Program-made: the position numbers and the translations under genes
Shown here: piece after piece, positions 12,401 to 24,998 of the stretch
Layout: the number at the start of each line of letters is the position of its first letter
How positions within the stretch are numbered: position 1 is the stretch's first letter
Notes under the pieces: generated by a model
Databases searched by the model: none
Told to the model about the DNA's origin: nothing
The model's input: only the letters and a program-made list of their open reading frames with translations
Source: Nymphaea colorata
Taxonomy: Eukaryota; Streptophyta; Magnoliopsida; Nymphaeales; Nymphaeaceae
Assembly (NCBI RefSeq): GCF_008831285.2
Contig: NC_045138.2
Coordinates: 13,404,571 to 13,468,570, forward strand
Length of the DNA stretch: 64,000 nt
Direction of reading: 5' to 3'

Positions 12401-13552
12401 TTTGGTCTCTTCCTTTCTGTAAGGTGGTTGTTGTTGAGGGTTCCTAGGTGGGATTGGACGAGGTCTAGCAGGTTCAGAATATTTGGTGATCCTCCTAAGA
12501 GCTAGTTTCTTCTTCTTCTTCTCTTCGATGGTCCTAGCCCTAGCAAAGCACTCACCTAAGCTAGTGTACCTCTCAGTCCTCATACTGATCTGGATCTCTT
12601 CTTTTAACCCACCTGTGAAGGCTGCGATAAGGGACTTTGGAGTCCAAGACACCATACTAGCTAAGTTCTCAAATTCGCCCTGATAATCTTGAACTGTAGA
12701 AGTTTGCTTCAGATTCTTCAATTCAATGTCATAGTCTATGTACATAGACTCTCCAAACCGGTATTGCAGAACTTCCTTGAAGTGCTCCCACTCGTACACG
12801 GGCTGGTTATGTTTCTGCCATCTCCACCATCTTCGTGCTTCTCCTTCAAAGTGTAGAGATGCCGTCTGGATCCACTCCTGCTCTGGAATTAGTTGACAAG
12901 CGAAGTACTCCTCGACTTGGAAGATCCAATCCTGAGCCTCTTTCCCATTGAATCTCGGAAACTCTATCCTCACTGAAGACACTCTTGGAACCATAGGTTG
13001 TCGATTCCTTCTTTCACGAAATTCTCTGAATTCTTCCCATTCCTCATCCATCATTCTGGTTCGAGGGGCCACTTCTTGAAAGGGTGGTTGACCTCGATAG
13101 AATCCCTGTGGAAATCCCCTTGGAGCGGGTTGATGCTCCCTTTCCTCAGGTTCTACCCTACTCGCTTGAGCCTCGTAGGATCTAGGATCTGTGGATGGAC
13201 GACCCCTAAACGGAAGACATGCGCTAGTTTCAACCATGGGGGTTCCGCCTAGTATACCTTTCCCTTTACTGACTTCTTGAGATGTCACTTGCGATCCGCG
13301 TTGGTTGGATGCAAGATTAAGAGAGATTGACTTAATCATGTTCTTGAGTTCATCGATTTCATCCAACTTGTTCAATTTAGCCTTATATTCTCCCATCTCT
13401 TGGCGCAGTTGATACAACTCGCCTTCGAGTTGAATCATGCGCCCAATAGTGTGGGTCTCCGTTTCTAGAACGGACGTCTCTTCCTGACTCGAGCCGTTTT
13501 CTTCTAGCTCGACCGCTTCTTGGACCACCGGTTGCTTGCCCTTCCTTGTCAT
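9479..13552 (-). CDS. chromovirus gag-pol polyprotein (gag, protease, RT, RNase H, integrase), ended by an in-frame TGA
   Basis: A 1,357-residue frame from ATG 13552. Gag: a retrotransposon gag domain at about residues 190-330 ([18 protein letters not shown]) and a CCHC knuckle ([14 protein letters not shown]) near 407. Aspartic protease: [12 protein letters not shown] near 495. Reverse transcriptase: [19 protein letters not shown] near 735 and the catalytic box FFDDILVYS near 830. RNase [15 protein letters not shown] near 977. Integrase: an HHCC zinc-binding segment near 1175 (GHEGVAKT and CNICQREK), then the DDE core with DRLTKYSHF and [10 protein letters not shown] near 1320. The frame stops at TGA 9481-9479, where relatives usually have Trp, and the same frame then stays open to 8627. 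No other break was seen, so this looks like a single nonsense change in a young copy. Confidence 0.95.
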   Translation of the reverse strand: MTRKGKQPVVQEAVELEENGSSQEETSVLETETHTIGRMIQLEGELYQLRQEMGEYKAKLNKLDEIDELKNMIKSISLNLASNQRGSQVTSQEVSKGKGILGGTPMVETSACLPFRGRPSTDPRSYEAQASRVEPEEREHQPAPRGFPQGFYRGQPPFQEVAPRTRMMDEEWEEFREFRERRNRQPMVPRVSSVRIEFPRFNGKEAQDWIFQVEEYFACQLIPEQEWIQTASLHFEGEARRWWRWQKHNQPVYEWEHFKEVLQYRFGESMYIDYDIELKNLKQTSTVQDYQGEFENLASMVSWTPKSLIAAFTGGLKEEIQISMRTERYTSLGECFARARTIEEKKKKKLALRRITKYSEPARPRPIPPRNPQQQPPYRKEETKPFNREHLPTTFISRKDREEMIAKRLCFYCKGKYERGHKCKQLQLFEVIEDSSDEEEVEPEEHEDSSPQEQSEDTEATTNLDSVCHLLADPDKPNAMRVLGRIGNRRVLVLLDSGATHNFVSDQVAQEIECEKEIQPPLKVLVANGASLSCNRKCKNVELLLQRAPFQVDLLVVPLGSVDVVLGVQWLETLGDISWNFAHMHMSFLKEGGEDRITLKAVNCTIEPKAAIRALTGQQPAIWLVSVAKDITPQEIEEEIVPPQVQLVLEDYEDIFKEPKGLPPQRSYDHRIVLTNGTEPVNVRPYRYGYTQKAEIEKLVKEMKESGIIRSSSSPFSSPVLLVKKKDNTWRFCVDYRALNEATVKDRHPIPVIDELLDELTGATVFSKLDLRAGYHQIRMAEDDISKTAFRTHDGHYEFLVMPFGLTNAPATFQRCMNDIFRQYLRSFVLVFFDDILVYSKTVLDHVEHLRIVLQILRKHTLFAKRSKCSFGQASIGYLGHIVSEDGVRADPEKLMAMEQWPQPKDPRGLRGFLGLTGYYRRFIQGYGLIASPLTHMLKKGEFKWSDKAKEAFVKLKAAMMSAPVLTLPDFSKEFVVETDASDIGVGAVLSQEGHPIAFMSKALTSRAKPLSTYEKELLAIVLAVEKWRPYLIGRRFIIRTDHSSLRYMVKQRISTPTQQRWLAKLLGYDFTIEYKKGVENSAADSLSRMPEHIMTLSVLESDIWGRIVAEQDSDEELSSLKTSLTQNPGSIPRFSLLGDKLCRKGRIVVPKGSTLKRELLKHFHDSPEAGHEGVAKTLGHIKVQFWWEGLKADVRQYVKSCNICQREKYEAMKPPGLLNPLPIPDRPWHDISMDFIDAMPKAEGKEAVMVVVDRLTKYSHFVPLPKHYQGPLVATMFQDYIEKLHGMPRSIVCDRDSIFMSTFWKEYMRMAGTKINSSTAHHPQTDGQSEVVNRTLETYLRCYAGERPNTWVRYLS

Positions 13553-13930
13553 TGGGACGTAGGTTGTAGTCCCAAACTTACTCGACTCAAGAGAATCAAG
13601 GCGAAATCACCTAGTTGAACTAGTCACTAATGAATGCTTCAATAAGCAAAGTTGTGCCCACTCGACTAAACCAATCAATCATTCAACAAGAAATCCTAAT
13701 TATGCTAGGTTCTGGAAAATTGCAGAAATGTAAAGCAAGCTTAAAATCTAATTCTAGATACTTCAAACTCTAAGGAAAACAGAAATTTAACTCATGCAAA
13801 TTCTAACTCCAACAAGCGACTACTCTAGCTACCCGATTCTCCCGAAAACTGAAAATTTCAGAGATATAACAACTTAGACCCTATGATATGTTTTCAAACG
13901 ACGAAAGCAAGCATAGGAGACCTCCACGTT

Positions 13931-13943
13931 GGCTCTGATACCA
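13931..13943 (-). other. primer-binding site, initiator-Met tRNA
   Basis: TGGTATCAGAGCC on the element strand lies three bases inside the 5' LTR. It is the standard plant retroelement primer site, complementary to the 3' end of initiator tRNA-Met. Confidence 0.92.
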
Positions 13944-13946
13944 AAT

Positions 13947-16703
13947 TGGTAGGACCTAGCTCCCGTATAGGCAACAGCCCAGTCCTAGCGTCGATCCTAC
14001 TTCCCCAAGATCCTCGTAGAGGGTCCTTACGTCTCTAGGGAGAGTTAAATGGCACTAAGCAAGATGATTATAATAGTAATGATGGAAATCAAACTAATCT
14101 CAGTCACAAAGACGACCTGACCTCGATCTGCCGCTGAATCTGGGAGTCACTTGAGTAATGGCTGAAAGAATGACACACCAAAATGAAGAGGACGCGAAGG
14201 AATGAGGGGACGCCGGTAAAACGCTGCTCAATCTTCCTCTGCAATCTGATTGAAGTTGAAACACCAGTTGATACAGTAGATGGGGTGCTGCGACTCAACA
14301 GGGAAGATCTCCTAGCTCAGCCCGCCTGGCTGAGTGCAGTGGTAGCGCACGGATGAGGCCGAAGTGGGTCGGCCTAAGTCACTTGGGCGATGAGAGTTCA
14401 ACCCAAGGATGCACGCCTCTTGAACTTTGTAATGCTGGTTTTGACTTGGGCAGCTCGGTCTAGAGCTGAGGAGTACTCTAGCTACGGTCAAGTGATGGAA
14501 GCTCGGTCATTAGAGCCTTGGTATATCCTTATGTGAGGCTGGCTTGGGGACAGCTTGGGAAAGAAGGGCTTGGACCGCTTCCTCTACGGTGTGAAGGAGG
14601 GATCTAAGGGTGTGAGGTTTAGGAGCTTGAGATTATGTAGTGAAGTCAAGGATGAGGGCAGTGGGTAAGACAAGGCTTACGGGCTTATGATTGACTAAAA
14701 AAAAGTTACTAAAAATGGCCACATGGGAAAGGGGCCAAATGAGGGCCCTCCTCTCACGGATGGAGATGGATTCCTAAAAAAAATGGATTCTAACTCAAAT
14801 GTAGGGATTGGGACGTGAGGTGGCAAAGGTCTAGGTGATGACGGTTAATTGGGACTCCTAAAACTTTGGATGAGATTCCACCAAATGTGGACTCTTTTGG
14901 TAGCAGATTTCTCCAAGATAATCAAATGTGGCAACGTGGCATCTCTAGAATCATTTGACCCCATTGTAAGAACTCCTCATTGATTCTTAGCCCAATCCTA
15001 GCTAAAAAGGTGGAGCTTCCCAAAGATCGACTCCAACCTCTCTTCACTTTATGCGATACTCAATTTTTGATCAATGGTGGACGTTTTTACCCCTTCAAAT
15101 GACTAACTCCTTTCGTGGCAATGAGGGGTAAATAAGACCTTGGGCGTGGTTGCCCAGAAGGTGCAGATGGTAGCCGGAAAAATGGCAGAGGTGGCCGGAA
15201 AACCAGAATTTTTCGGTGATTTGTATTTTGCAAACGCCTTGGCCGTTCTACGCGAAACCACCAGCGTTCTTCTTCTCTTCTCGCGCTGATTTTTCTCCTA
15301 TGCTTCTTTGTTGGCTTTGATGGTATTTCACCGTAGAACGTGTTGATGGAATACTGATTTTCTGGTGAAAACTCCAGCAAGTTCTGTGTTTCTCTTTGAA
15401 GAAGCTCGGCCCTTACTAGATCAAATTTGAACTTTCTTTCAACGTTGGCAAGCGCGTCTCCTTTGGAATCCTTCTAAGACTTGTAAAACCTAGTTTAGAA
15501 GTGACTTCCGCGCAAAGAAGATGATGGAATCTTGGCTGTGACTCAAGAGTTCCAACCCCTCCCTCGAGAGATCCAAAACTAAACTAAGCCAACACGTTAC
15601 TTAGACAATTCCAAAATGGGAACGAACTAACCTTTCTTTCTTGATTCACGTTGGTTTGCTGCGCTACTAGGGATGAAACCGCAGCCTCCTTTGTGCGTCT
15701 AGAGCCTCTGACTCCTCTGATATGGCAGAGGAATTGCACCCCAGGCTTGCAGATCCGAGGTGAAGTCGAAGTGTTGAAAATCCCCCTAGGGCCGTGGCTC
15801 GCCTAGAGGAATCACCGCTCCTTCTTCTTCAACGTTGGAGATAAATAGACTAGGAGGGGATGACAAGAGAGATGATGGAAGAAGAAGAGAGGAGAGGGAG
15901 ACAAGAGGGGGAAGAGAGGCCAGCACGCTGGTCTTAGGAGAGTTGAGGAGAGAAGAGAGACAAGGGAGAGAGGGATTGACGTGAAGAGAGGAGGAACGTG
16001 AGGAGAGAGAGAGGCAAAAATCAAATGATCTAAAATTCTCAAAATTGCATATCCAGTCCCTTGATCCAATTCAATTTATACAAGTGTATTCAAATCTGGA
16101 TTCCAAACATGAATCCAGCCCCAAAACTCAAAATGAAATGCATAGACATAATAAAAGCGATATCATCCCAAGTCACAACCCGACTTGGTAAGTAATGAAT
16201 GGAATTATGCGAATGAATGAATATGTAACCAAATCGAATAGAGAAAACCAAACACTAAGTGTAACTCATGAATAAAAACTCCTCTTGAGCCATGTGAGCT
16301 CAAGATGGAAACCACTTGCTTAGCACACCCATCTAGCCTCCTCGAGCTGGGCTCAACTCGACTAGATGACCTCCCTAGACTCGCGCAAACCCGACTCTAA
16401 GGACTTGGGTTTTGGACTCGACTCAAGAACTAAACTTAGGCCTATACTGGACTAAATCCTAGGAATTTGGTTTCCTAGCCCCTGGTTTCTCCATGTACCG
16501 GCCTTCCTTGCTCGAAAACCTATCCTAGAGCCGTTGCTATTCCACCCTCACCTCCCACTGCTAACGCTCTAGGTTCTGAATTTCCTATGTTCTCAATTGT
16601 TGGGACGTTGGACCCAAGAATTTCTAAGGGTTCCGTCCTAACCTCACTAGTCTCGCTTAACCCCTGCTTAGTCCTAGTGTGGGTCCTAAGTGGGCTCGTA
16701 TCA
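13947..16703 (-). repeat. 5' LTR of the chromovirus
   Basis: Same length as the 3' LTR and, where I compared them, the same sequence. In element orientation it begins at 16703 with TGATACGAGC and ends at 13947 with CCTACCA. Because the polyprotein tail overlaps the LTR, a copy of that coding tail is present here too (16520-16703) without the upstream gene. Confidence 0.96.
16074..16080 (-). promoter_or_regulatory. candidate TATA box of the 5' LTR promoter
   Basis: TATAAAT on the element strand in the promoter LTR. Motif-based inference. Confidence 0.35.
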
Positions 16704-16708
16704 ATACA
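16704..16708. repeat. target-site duplication, right copy (ATACA)
   Basis: Matches 6049-6053 exactly; the host sequence was interrupted at this site. Confidence 0.93.
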
Positions 16709-17858
16709 CGTAGAAGAAGGACATTCAGTAAAAAAACGGGTGGTCTGCTGAAAATAGGAAATAGCCGAGAGGCACAATTGTCTCACTGGTAGTAAATACC
16801 ACTTTTACTTTTCGGGGTGTGGGAAAGGACCGCCCTTTTTGGCTTCAGTTCAGTTCAGCTGAGCTGATGATGGGTGGAGAAGAGAAAAGGAGGAGAGCCC
16901 CCTCTCTCTTTCTCCCTCGCCTAGCTTTTTCAAATTCTCAACCGCAGAATCGAAACATGTACCGAATGCTGAGCCCCTTTTGACCTTCGTGAAAGTAAAA
17001 AGGCGCTGCGTTGATATCTGGTAATACCAGATCAGATCAGATCAATACTATGGAATGGAAGATGAAAGAATAGAAGACGCTGCTGATACGTATACAGCCA
17101 AGAAGGGGTCTGCGATGAAGATATGTAAACGTACCATGAGCATACTTCACTCTAGCGTTTGGAGTTCAAGACGAGCCGCCTTCATTCTTGTTAATTCATT
17201 TTTGTTCTTTCTTACACTTGGAGACTGAGTAATTTATGCTTTTTTTTCATTTAAATCAATGTGCTGAACCAGGAAGACCTTCTACCGCTAGCGAAAGGAT
17301 TAGTGAAGAAGAGGCAAATTAAGTAGGTGTATCATAGTTTTCAGAAAAACGAGGGGGCGCATATCGAGAAAGCCTTTTCTTTTTTGTTTTGTTTCGAGAT
17401 GACGGCCGACTGTTTGGCCGGCAACCGAAGGCAGCAGGGGCCTTCTGATAAGGTTTCAATTTCATGCGTAAAAAATTGCGGTGATATTAATGCAGCGGGA
17501 CGTCTGATACATGCGGCAGCCTTAGAGACCTATGACAGCAACTGTCACCATTAGTCAGAAAATGAGTTGAGAGGGAAGGGGAAGGAAGGGACCCCTTCTC
17601 CACCAGCCATCCGCATCTCCTTGTGTTCACTCTTCCCCATTTAGACACAGTCACAATCAATTCCTAAATTTAGAAGCAGTATCGAAGTTGCTTAGTTTGT
17701 TGTTTTTCTGCTATAATAATATTAACATGCAAGTATGGCGAAGTAGTTGTCCTCTGAAGCTGAGTGCTCGATCGGGATTCATCCCTGTTATGAAATGAAC
17801 GTGTATCATGTATGTTCAATCCCATGACATCTGCCTCCATCTTCTTTCTTTCTTTCCC

Positions 17859-17882
17859 ATATATATATATATATATATATAT
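17859..17882. repeat. (AT)12 microsatellite
   Basis: Uninterrupted AT dinucleotide run next to pyrimidine-rich DNA. Confidence 0.95.
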
Positions 17883-19318
17883 TAAAAAGAAAAAAGAAAG
17901 AAAAAGGAGAGTTGAAAAAAAAAGGAAATTAGTATATCTGCGAGGAAATTGATTTCGTCAATCAGTGTGAGGTTGAAAATATGTTTCTGACCCCGTGCAT
18001 TTATGAAAGTTGTACACCGTGTGGAAGGATGATAGTGACGAATATCAGCCGTACTCAGAACGTCACATCAAGGAGGAGAAATTTAAAAAGAAAACAACAA
18101 TTATGCAGCTTTGATCCAAAAAATTGGCAGCCGAGACAATTATGTCATGTTTTTTTTTTTTGGCTGTTTTTCTCCGCCAAATTGCGTCCCCTGTATATGC
18201 TAGCTAGGCCAAAAGAGGCGGATATGTCGATTTCTGAAATGTTCTTTCTCATTGCAAGGTCAAAAATCACTGGAACCTATTTTTCTTCCTAAAATTGTCC
18301 TTCATCTCTGCGTATTAGATCGTACGTAATGAATAAAGTGCGATGCCAAATTGCAATCGAAAACATATGCAGTCCCAAGCTGATCATTTGCTTCGAACAA
18401 TGAAAAGTGAAAAGGTAAGCAGCCAGACAAGTTTCCGACTGCATGAATGAGTAAAACAACAAAAAAGAAGAAAAAGACGCGCTAATGCGATGCCAAAATT
18501 AATTAATCGGTGCCGGTGGTGCTTCGTCTCTCTTTGGAGTAAATGTGGGGAGGAAGGAAGAACCGATGGATTTGGTGCATGTGAGTGGAGTGTACTGCAA
18601 CAACAGTACTGCTACTCAATGAGTCGAGAGAGAGAGCAGAGGTGCATGAAAGGGAGGGAGGGAGGGAGAGGAGAGAGCCAGAGAGGAGAGACAAGGGCAC
18701 ATGTGCGCAACGCCTGTCACGGCCGCTGCCTCTGCACTTGCTTCATATGCTTCCCCACAAAGGACGCATAAGATTTTCAACTGCTTTTAATGAGCAGTCA
18801 GTGCCATAAAGCGATGGGAGTAACACGCGGCTATATTCTCACCTAGCTCCATTTACTTACTTACCCCGTTGTGCATGCATGGATGACATTGCTACATCAT
18901 GTTCCAACAACGAAACTAGTTAGCTATGTCAATACATTCTTTAATGAGAAAGAAACAACTCTAAATTGAATTTCAGAAGACCTAAACCTCCATATGATTA
19001 TGATCTTCTACTTCTGTCTCCAAATTAAATGTTCCTCTTCTATCTTCAAGCAATGTAAGATTATTGTTTCCTTTCTTGACGGGCAGTACTGCAAGCTCCT
19101 TTCTAGTGAAAATTCAGGACAGGAATGCCTATGATGGGACATTTAGCTTGAAAGCCGCTGGAGTTATTACTGGAGATGGATAATATCTAAGGAACCTTAA
19201 TTTCTACTGATAAGTTAACAAACAAATTCGCCTTTCCCTTCACTGATCAACTTGATTAACTAATTTCCCGAGAACCATTGCGCTAGTACTTCAGATGCTT
19301 TCTGCTACGCACATAATG

Positions 19319-19338
19319 ATATATATATATATATATAT
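19319..19338. repeat. (AT)10 microsatellite followed by (GT)n
   Basis: Uninterrupted AT run that grades into GTGTGTGT. Confidence 0.95.
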
Positions 19339-20462
19339 GTGTGTGTGTTTGAGAGGAGTACGCTCTCTTTCATTCTCCAGGATGGTCATCATCACCCTAA
19401 TAACTAGGAATGTGTCTTAGCCTCAGGCCCACCTGCACTAAATAAGAAGATAATGTTGCGGATGAAAGCCCGACGAGCGCTCTGCACCACTACACCCTGA
19501 AACTATAACCTACGTTAGCTTCCGCAGGCCGTCCTTCCTCTCAGAGGTCTTCATTAAATGAGCTACTTATTAGAAGCCCTTTATATATAATATACATTTG
19601 TAAGCAACGAAAGACGACCATACAGTGTCAGCTGGGGTTGGGTCTAAGAATGAGCAGCTCTGATCTGACTCCACCAGACTCAGAGTCAGATAAGGTGGAT
19701 ATAAAATCGAATCTCTGTCTGATTTGTATAAAACTTTTCACTCACATATGGATCCGACTTCAATTAGAATCTGTAGAGTTCAAGCCCAAAACTGTAGAGT
19801 CAGCACGCACGTCGGGCATTGGTTGCACAAGGAGAGTAAAAGTGGTTGGCTTCAGCCGATCAATTTGAATCTGAAGCCCTACAACGGCATTAAAGATTAA
19901 ACGAAAGAAATGCCATACAGTTTTCGACGACCATTAAAGAGAGAGAAGAAGAAAAAGAACTATTCACCGCAGGTAACAGAAGTCACTGTACATGTGGGAG
20001 CCAAGCCAACCAAAGAGAGCTTAAATCCAAAGCCATGCCGTGTTAATGAGGTTTGCAGATCATGCGTGCATGTATAGGATATGTGTCTGCTTGGAGATGA
20101 AACTGATGATTCCCCCTTGAGAGTTAGAGAAAAAGGGAAAAGACATTTCACGAGAAGACTTCGTTGCAAGTCGTCGTTTTTATAAACGTCAAAAACCTGA
20201 TAATGGCAGTGGGGTTGCTTACCTTTAGCTCATTGAACCCCTTCTGATATGAACCAGAGAGGCATGAACAGCAGGCCATCAATGTGAATGATAGAATGAC
20301 CCAAAAGTTGAAATTGTGGATTGAAAATGAGAGGGCCAGAAGAGGACATGATAGACCTGTACCTCCGTACAACCAAAGCTTGGAACTTTACCTCCAACTA
20401 GTGGAGAAGGAAGAGTTCAGTCTTTTTGGCTAACCAAAAAGCCATTCCATAGTGAATATGGT

Positions 20463-20505
20463 ACTCTCTCTCTCTCTCTCTCATATTATATATATATATA
20501 TATTA
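20463..20505. repeat. compound (CT)n and (TA)n microsatellite
   Basis: A CT run (20463-20482) is followed within a few bases by a TA run. Confidence 0.9.
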
Positions 20506-21276
20506 GCTATAGGTTGCTTGATGATGTGCTTAACAGAACGATTTAGTACCATAAATTCAATTCAATTTAGCGGGCGACATTGTGTCGAGATGTTTTCTCG
20601 TTATCTTCGTGGCCTAGGCTTTACGGCGAACCAGTAACGACAAACGCATTATCAGCAAAAATCCACCTGCAATTATGTGTGCCCGCAACATTGTAAGGAA
20701 ACATGTCCTCTTCTCACTAAGAGTTTCTCCGGCAGAAGGGGAGAGAGAGAGTTTTTGAGGCCCTCATGGTTCGTATTATTATTACAAGATCAGCCTAACT
20801 GCACCAAGACGAAGGAAGGGACTCGTGGAAAAGAATACAAAAGAAACCAGAGGAGACATTCTACCTGACCCCCCTCGACGTATGTCAAGACCCACCAGTC
20901 GCATACAGAGAGAGTAAGGAAGCACAACAAGGTAAGCAGACGACCCACTATGCGTCCCTCCTCTGTGTATAACTCACTCAAAGTGCTTCCAACAGTTGGC
21001 TTCCATTATTACTCTCCTCCGTTACACCCATCTCCTCTGCCCAATACAAGGTTTTGCGTTCGCTTCCAAATCTCTCATGGCTGCTCTTCATTTTCCCATC
21101 TAGCTAGCAAGGCACAGCAGATGCGGCCATGTCCTCCCCCCAACTCCCTCTTAATTCCCATGGTGTTGCACTCCTCACTAAAGTGCTCGCTAGCTAGTAC
21201 GCACCGATAAATTCTTCTTGCACCTCATCTCCCCACTTCAACCAGTTCAGCGTCCCAACTGGCCCATCCTTCCTCC

Positions 21277-23132
21277 TCAACCAAGGCGAGCTACTGTGCT
21301 TTGGTTCCCCCCCTCCTGCAATCTACCCTCCATAGCTGCCCTCAGCCTTACCAGGTTCAACATGTCACATTTGGGTCTGCTACTGCCCTCGCTCATGTTG
21401 TTGTTGCAGCATGTTTCTTCCTGCAAGTCTTGCACATCAAAGCTAGCGGAAGGAGAGAGTGGAGCCCTCGTACTGCAGTCTTGAACTCCCACCACCTTCC
21501 TCAGCGCCTCCATGAACGTCGCATCTCGAGCTTCTATCCAGGCCCTCTCTTTGGCCCAGAATTCGTGCTCCCTGTGCAACCGCTCTCCTTCTTCCCTCCT
21601 CCAGGCCTCCTCCCTTGCCAGCCTCTCTTCTTCTTTCCGCTCTATGGTCTTCAGCACCTTGTCGAACCACTCCTCTTGTCTGTCCATCAACCTCTTCATC
21701 TGCTTCTCCATGTAGGCTTTCATCTTCCACTTCCAGCTCTCCTTCTTTTTCTTCTTCTGCTTCTTTCCCTTCTCGTCTTCCGTCCCCAACTCCTCCTCTT
21801 CAGACCAGCCGGAACTCGTCGCGATGTCGAAGCCGGGAATCGCCATGCCCGCGTTCTTTTCTTCGGCAACCAGTTTCTTACCCGTTGACATGGTTTCCAG
21901 GCCGCCATTGTGCTCCTCAAGATCGAAGTCACTGTTGGCGCTCGAATTCATGTTGGAAGTGTTAGTGTTGTTGCTGGTCTTCCCGTCGCCTCCACCGCAT
22001 AGAGCCTCAAGTTGAGCATAGAACCTATAGTGCTTGCCGTCTTGCCTCCCCGTTCTCCCTTCCTTGGTCTTCTTGTAGTACTTGTACAGATTCTCAAATT
22101 TCTCCCTGCATTTCTTCCCACTTCTATGATAGCCATACCCTTCTGCCATTTCTCTGCAAACAAATAACATCATCATCATTCTGTATGAGCGCGTGCGTGA
22201 TGTGAAGGAAGGAAAAGGGAAATCAAGATGCCAATACAGGCCATTGCGTCCTGCTCGACAAAATCTTCCCTCTTGTCCAAGAGAAATACACTTAGGTTTT
22301 GGTATGTATATGGGAGCCAGAAACAGAAGAGTAAAACTTATGTGCACCGTGCATCTTTTTCTTATGTGGGCAATCTTTCATGCCACCGAGCACTCCGTTT
22401 GTTTTTTGTTGTTTCGGAAGGAAAAGAACCCTAGTCATGGTGAAACTGAGAGCAAGACGAAGGGTACAAAGAAAGGGAGATCTGGTTTTACCTGGATAGT
22501 TCCTCCCACAGCGGGCCCTTTTGAGTGGCTTCGCGGAATTTGGAGTCCAATTGCGCCCTTAGCTCGAGAAGCGTGAGGGTCTCATGCCTCGGCCACCTGC
22601 TGTTCCCCCCATCTCCTCCTCCTTTTCCTCCTTCCCCTTCCTCCAGCTTGCCGCTCGGCGAGGAACTCATGCATCTCCTGACATTATCACCGCCACCACG
22701 TCCATCACCGCCACAATTGTGGTTCCCACTGCCATGACCGCCGAGAAGCAGATTGGCACTGAGAGCAGCAGCATTGCTAGGGCCATCAGTAGAGGTGGTC
22801 GGAAGAGAGTCGCCGGAAAAGAAGTCCAACCTCTGCGGGTACACCAGCCCTTGAAGCTGGTGACCCACCTCCTGCTGCTCCTCCTCCCCTACCACCATCA
22901 TTCCTGGGTGCTGCTGCCTCCCGAACACCCCAGCATGGAAGAATCCGGCCAACCTGAACGGGTTGTGCACCACCATCTCCGGCAGTGATAGGCCGTGCAT
23001 CTCCGGAGGAGGAGGAGGAGGAGGAGGAAAAGGAGGCGGAGGTTGGGGGAGGGGAGAGAGAAATTGGTGGTGGCCAGTACTCTTCACAATGGCCTCCAAC
23101 TCGGTCCGGCCATACTGCTCGCCCATCTCCAT
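21277..23132 (-). CDS. PTL: PETAL LOSS-like trihelix transcription factor (two exons) with truncated second trihelix
   Basis: Nuclear GT-factor-type transcription factor; PTL controls perianth growth in Arabidopsis (family knowledge). Exon 1 is 23132-22492 and exon 2 is 22153-21277, giving 505 residues. The intron splits the first trihelix at LWEELSR/EMAEGYG, the usual PTL/GT-2 position. The N-terminus is Pro- and Gly-rich with a long proline run. The first trihelix (about residues 179-260) has RWPRHETLTLLELR and RSGKKCREKFENLYKYYKKT. A Lys-rich stretch and a charged helix follow (MEKQMKRLMDRQEEWFDKVL, AKERAWIEARDATFMEALRK). The C-terminus starts a second trihelix (PKCDMLNLVRLRAAMEGRLQ, about 474-493) but stops after helix 1, and its first Trp is replaced. 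ATG 23132 gives the PTL-like start MEMGEQYG. Strong family call; truncation may be real or mark a damaged gene. Confidence 0.9.
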
Positions 23133-23600
23133 TTCCCTGGCGCGAATGTATGGCAACCTACTGGCGCATCATAAGAAACGCAAGGATTCCGGCAGGCGAG
23201 AGAGTGGGGGAAGGCTCGCCTGTGTTGTTCCGCCTTATCTTTGGTCGGGGCGTCGGATCGAAGAGGGGGTTTAGAAGTCGCCACCAATTGAAAGGTGGAC
23301 GCGTGTCGGCGACACGTCACAGAAGGCTGATGGCTGTACAGTGGCGTCCGTCACACCGCCTCCGCTCCGCTCCGCTCCCCCTTTGACCACACCGCCCCTC
23401 CCTTGCCGCTTCCCGGCGCCCGTGCATGATAGTGACGTCTTTTAGTCGGCCCTATGCTGACGTGGAAATCTTATGGGGTGAATGATTAGCTTGTTTCCCG
23501 GACCCCACTCCACCGTGGCACGCTTCGCGAGGAGAAGCGCCTTAGCTCTAGCCGCTTAAACGGATCCGATGTTGCCCGGAACGCATGCATATAGATAGAC
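23133..23600 (-). promoter_or_regulatory. GC-rich upstream region of the trihelix gene
   Basis: GC-rich DNA directly upstream of the start codon, rich in CG dinucleotides, compared with AT-rich DNA further out. It probably contains the 5' UTR and core promoter; I could not place a TATA box. Confidence 0.35.
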
Positions 23601-24387
23601 TTGGTGTTTCACTAGGCAATCGCATTCTACATCTTCGTTTTTTACTATCTCAAACAGCTAAGTGTTTGAATTTTAACCCAAGGGAATGTTCTAAGTTCAA
23701 GCTAACCAAGTTTCAGAGACTAGCTACAGGTTCGAGTTTGTGCAAGTAATACACAGTAGACCAACCAAAAACTATTAGTTTCCGACAAGTTCATGCATGG
23801 CACAAACTCACTGCAGGCAAGATTGATATGTGAACTTCACCAACCGTAGCCATCCTGAAAAATTAACGAAGGGAATCCAAAGAGGGAGAGCTCAAACAAA
23901 ATCTGACTAGAATTAGTGGTAATATCTTATTCATGGGAGATGGATCGTTAGACAGACCCTATGTTGGAGTCGTCTGAGGGTGATGTTTGGGTCGATAAAA
24001 ACGTTCGTGGTGCTTAGTTATGGCTACCATATGCATTTTGGATCTACTGCCCATTGAGGCACACTTCACATTTTATTAGTTTCAGTTTGCCGGCGTTCAG
24101 GATTTACTTTGACCTTTTCAAACTTTAATCTGCAACGAGCTAGCCAGCTGCTGGGCTTGGATTTATGACTTTACTCTCCCGAAATCGTTAACTTGAGTAG
24201 CTCCCCACCGATCGACAGTTGGTCCTCAGCGTCACGACAATGTACTCCCATAAATTATTTGCTCTGAAAAGTAGGACGGGCGCCAGAATATGGACCCCTT
24301 CATTATTCCATTCGTTTAAAAACCATTTTATGGTGCGTGCTGTGCGCCTGTCTGTACCCCCGCACAATTGCTGTTGTTGAGAGGCTA

Positions 24388-24411
24388 ATATATATATATA
24401 TATATATATAT
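24388..24411. repeat. (AT)12 microsatellite
   Basis: Uninterrupted AT run. Confidence 0.95.
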
Positions 24412-24975
24412 TGAGATTGGAGAGGATGAGGTAACAACGGCGTGGCCAATGACTCAAGGTTTATTTATAAGCGCTCTTAATTACATGTACAGTATCAATA
24501 TCAACTTCACAACATACGTACTGACCCTGGCTCTCAGTCTCACCCTTTGCTTATTGTCGTCCCTCATCTATAATATTCAATTAACGCCCTCAGAACTTAG
24601 TACTTTTGACTGGCCAATTAGGCCCACTTCCACTTTTTTCCGTCTCTACATAAATCCTTTGACCGGGTCTTCCTCAATAGATTACTTCAGCAACCAACTG
24701 TACCATTTCGTTTTTAATTTGTTTTACAATATGCCGGCTTCATTTAATCGGTCAAAGGCACTTTATGGTCGACTTAATTACCTTATTATTTCTTTCGACT
24801 TATCTACTTACAGATCCTGCAGACCAAAGCCTGCTGCAGATCCAACAACGATCCCTATCGTCCATCTATCACCATCAAAAAGTTCGGGCTGACTTCTTAG
24901 GAAGCAAACCCATTTAACTGGTTCGGAAGAACAAACCATACCCAAAGGGATTTGCAGCAAATTTTATAGATCATC

Positions 24976-24998
24976 TATATATATATATATATATATAT
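24976..24998. repeat. (TA)n microsatellite
   Basis: Uninterrupted TA run of about 23 bases. Confidence 0.95.

Larger units (their letters stand above)
6054..16703 (-). mobile_element. full-length Ty3/Gypsy chromovirus LTR retrotransposon (10,650 bp)
   Basis: Complete element transcribed on the minus strand: 5' LTR 13947-16703, PBS 13931-13943, gag-pol-chromodomain frame 13552-8627, polypurine tract 8824-8811 and 3' LTR 8810-6054, flanked by ATACA duplications. Each LTR is 2,757 bp, starts TG and ends CA in element orientation, and the two are offset by exactly 7,893 bp throughout; I found no difference in the segments compared. The order protease, reverse transcriptase, RNase H, integrase, chromodomain is that of Ty3/Gypsy chromoviruses; the long LTRs suggest the Tekay/Del group (inference). 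The LTR match points to very recent insertion. One in-frame TGA in the integrase region probably makes this copy non-autonomous. Confidence 0.97.
16709..21276. other. intergenic region, no recognised gene
   Basis: Only short frames below 105 codons without recognisable domains. The stretch carries (AT)n runs at 17859-17882 and 19319-19338, a CT/TA microsatellite at 20463-20505 and a GAGAG-rich tract at 18626-18690. The part nearest 21276 should include the 3' UTR of the trihelix gene. Confidence 0.6.

Noticed and set aside
16520-16786. 88-codon minus-strand frame next to the retrotransposon
   Set aside because: It is the LTR copy of the polyprotein tail joined to flanking host sequence, not a gene.
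18640-18740. Segment with GGGCACATGTGC considered as a miR164-like precursor
   Set aside because: The 20-nt match is poor and no complementary arm was found nearby.
21301-21965. Plus-strand frames opposite the trihelix exon 2
   Set aside because: Antisense shadows of a GC- and GAG-rich coding exon; low-complexity Ser/Pro/Leu composition.
24449-24892. 147-codon plus-strand frame
   Set aside because: Hydrophobic, AT-rich residue mix without a domain; looks like chance in AT-rich DNA.
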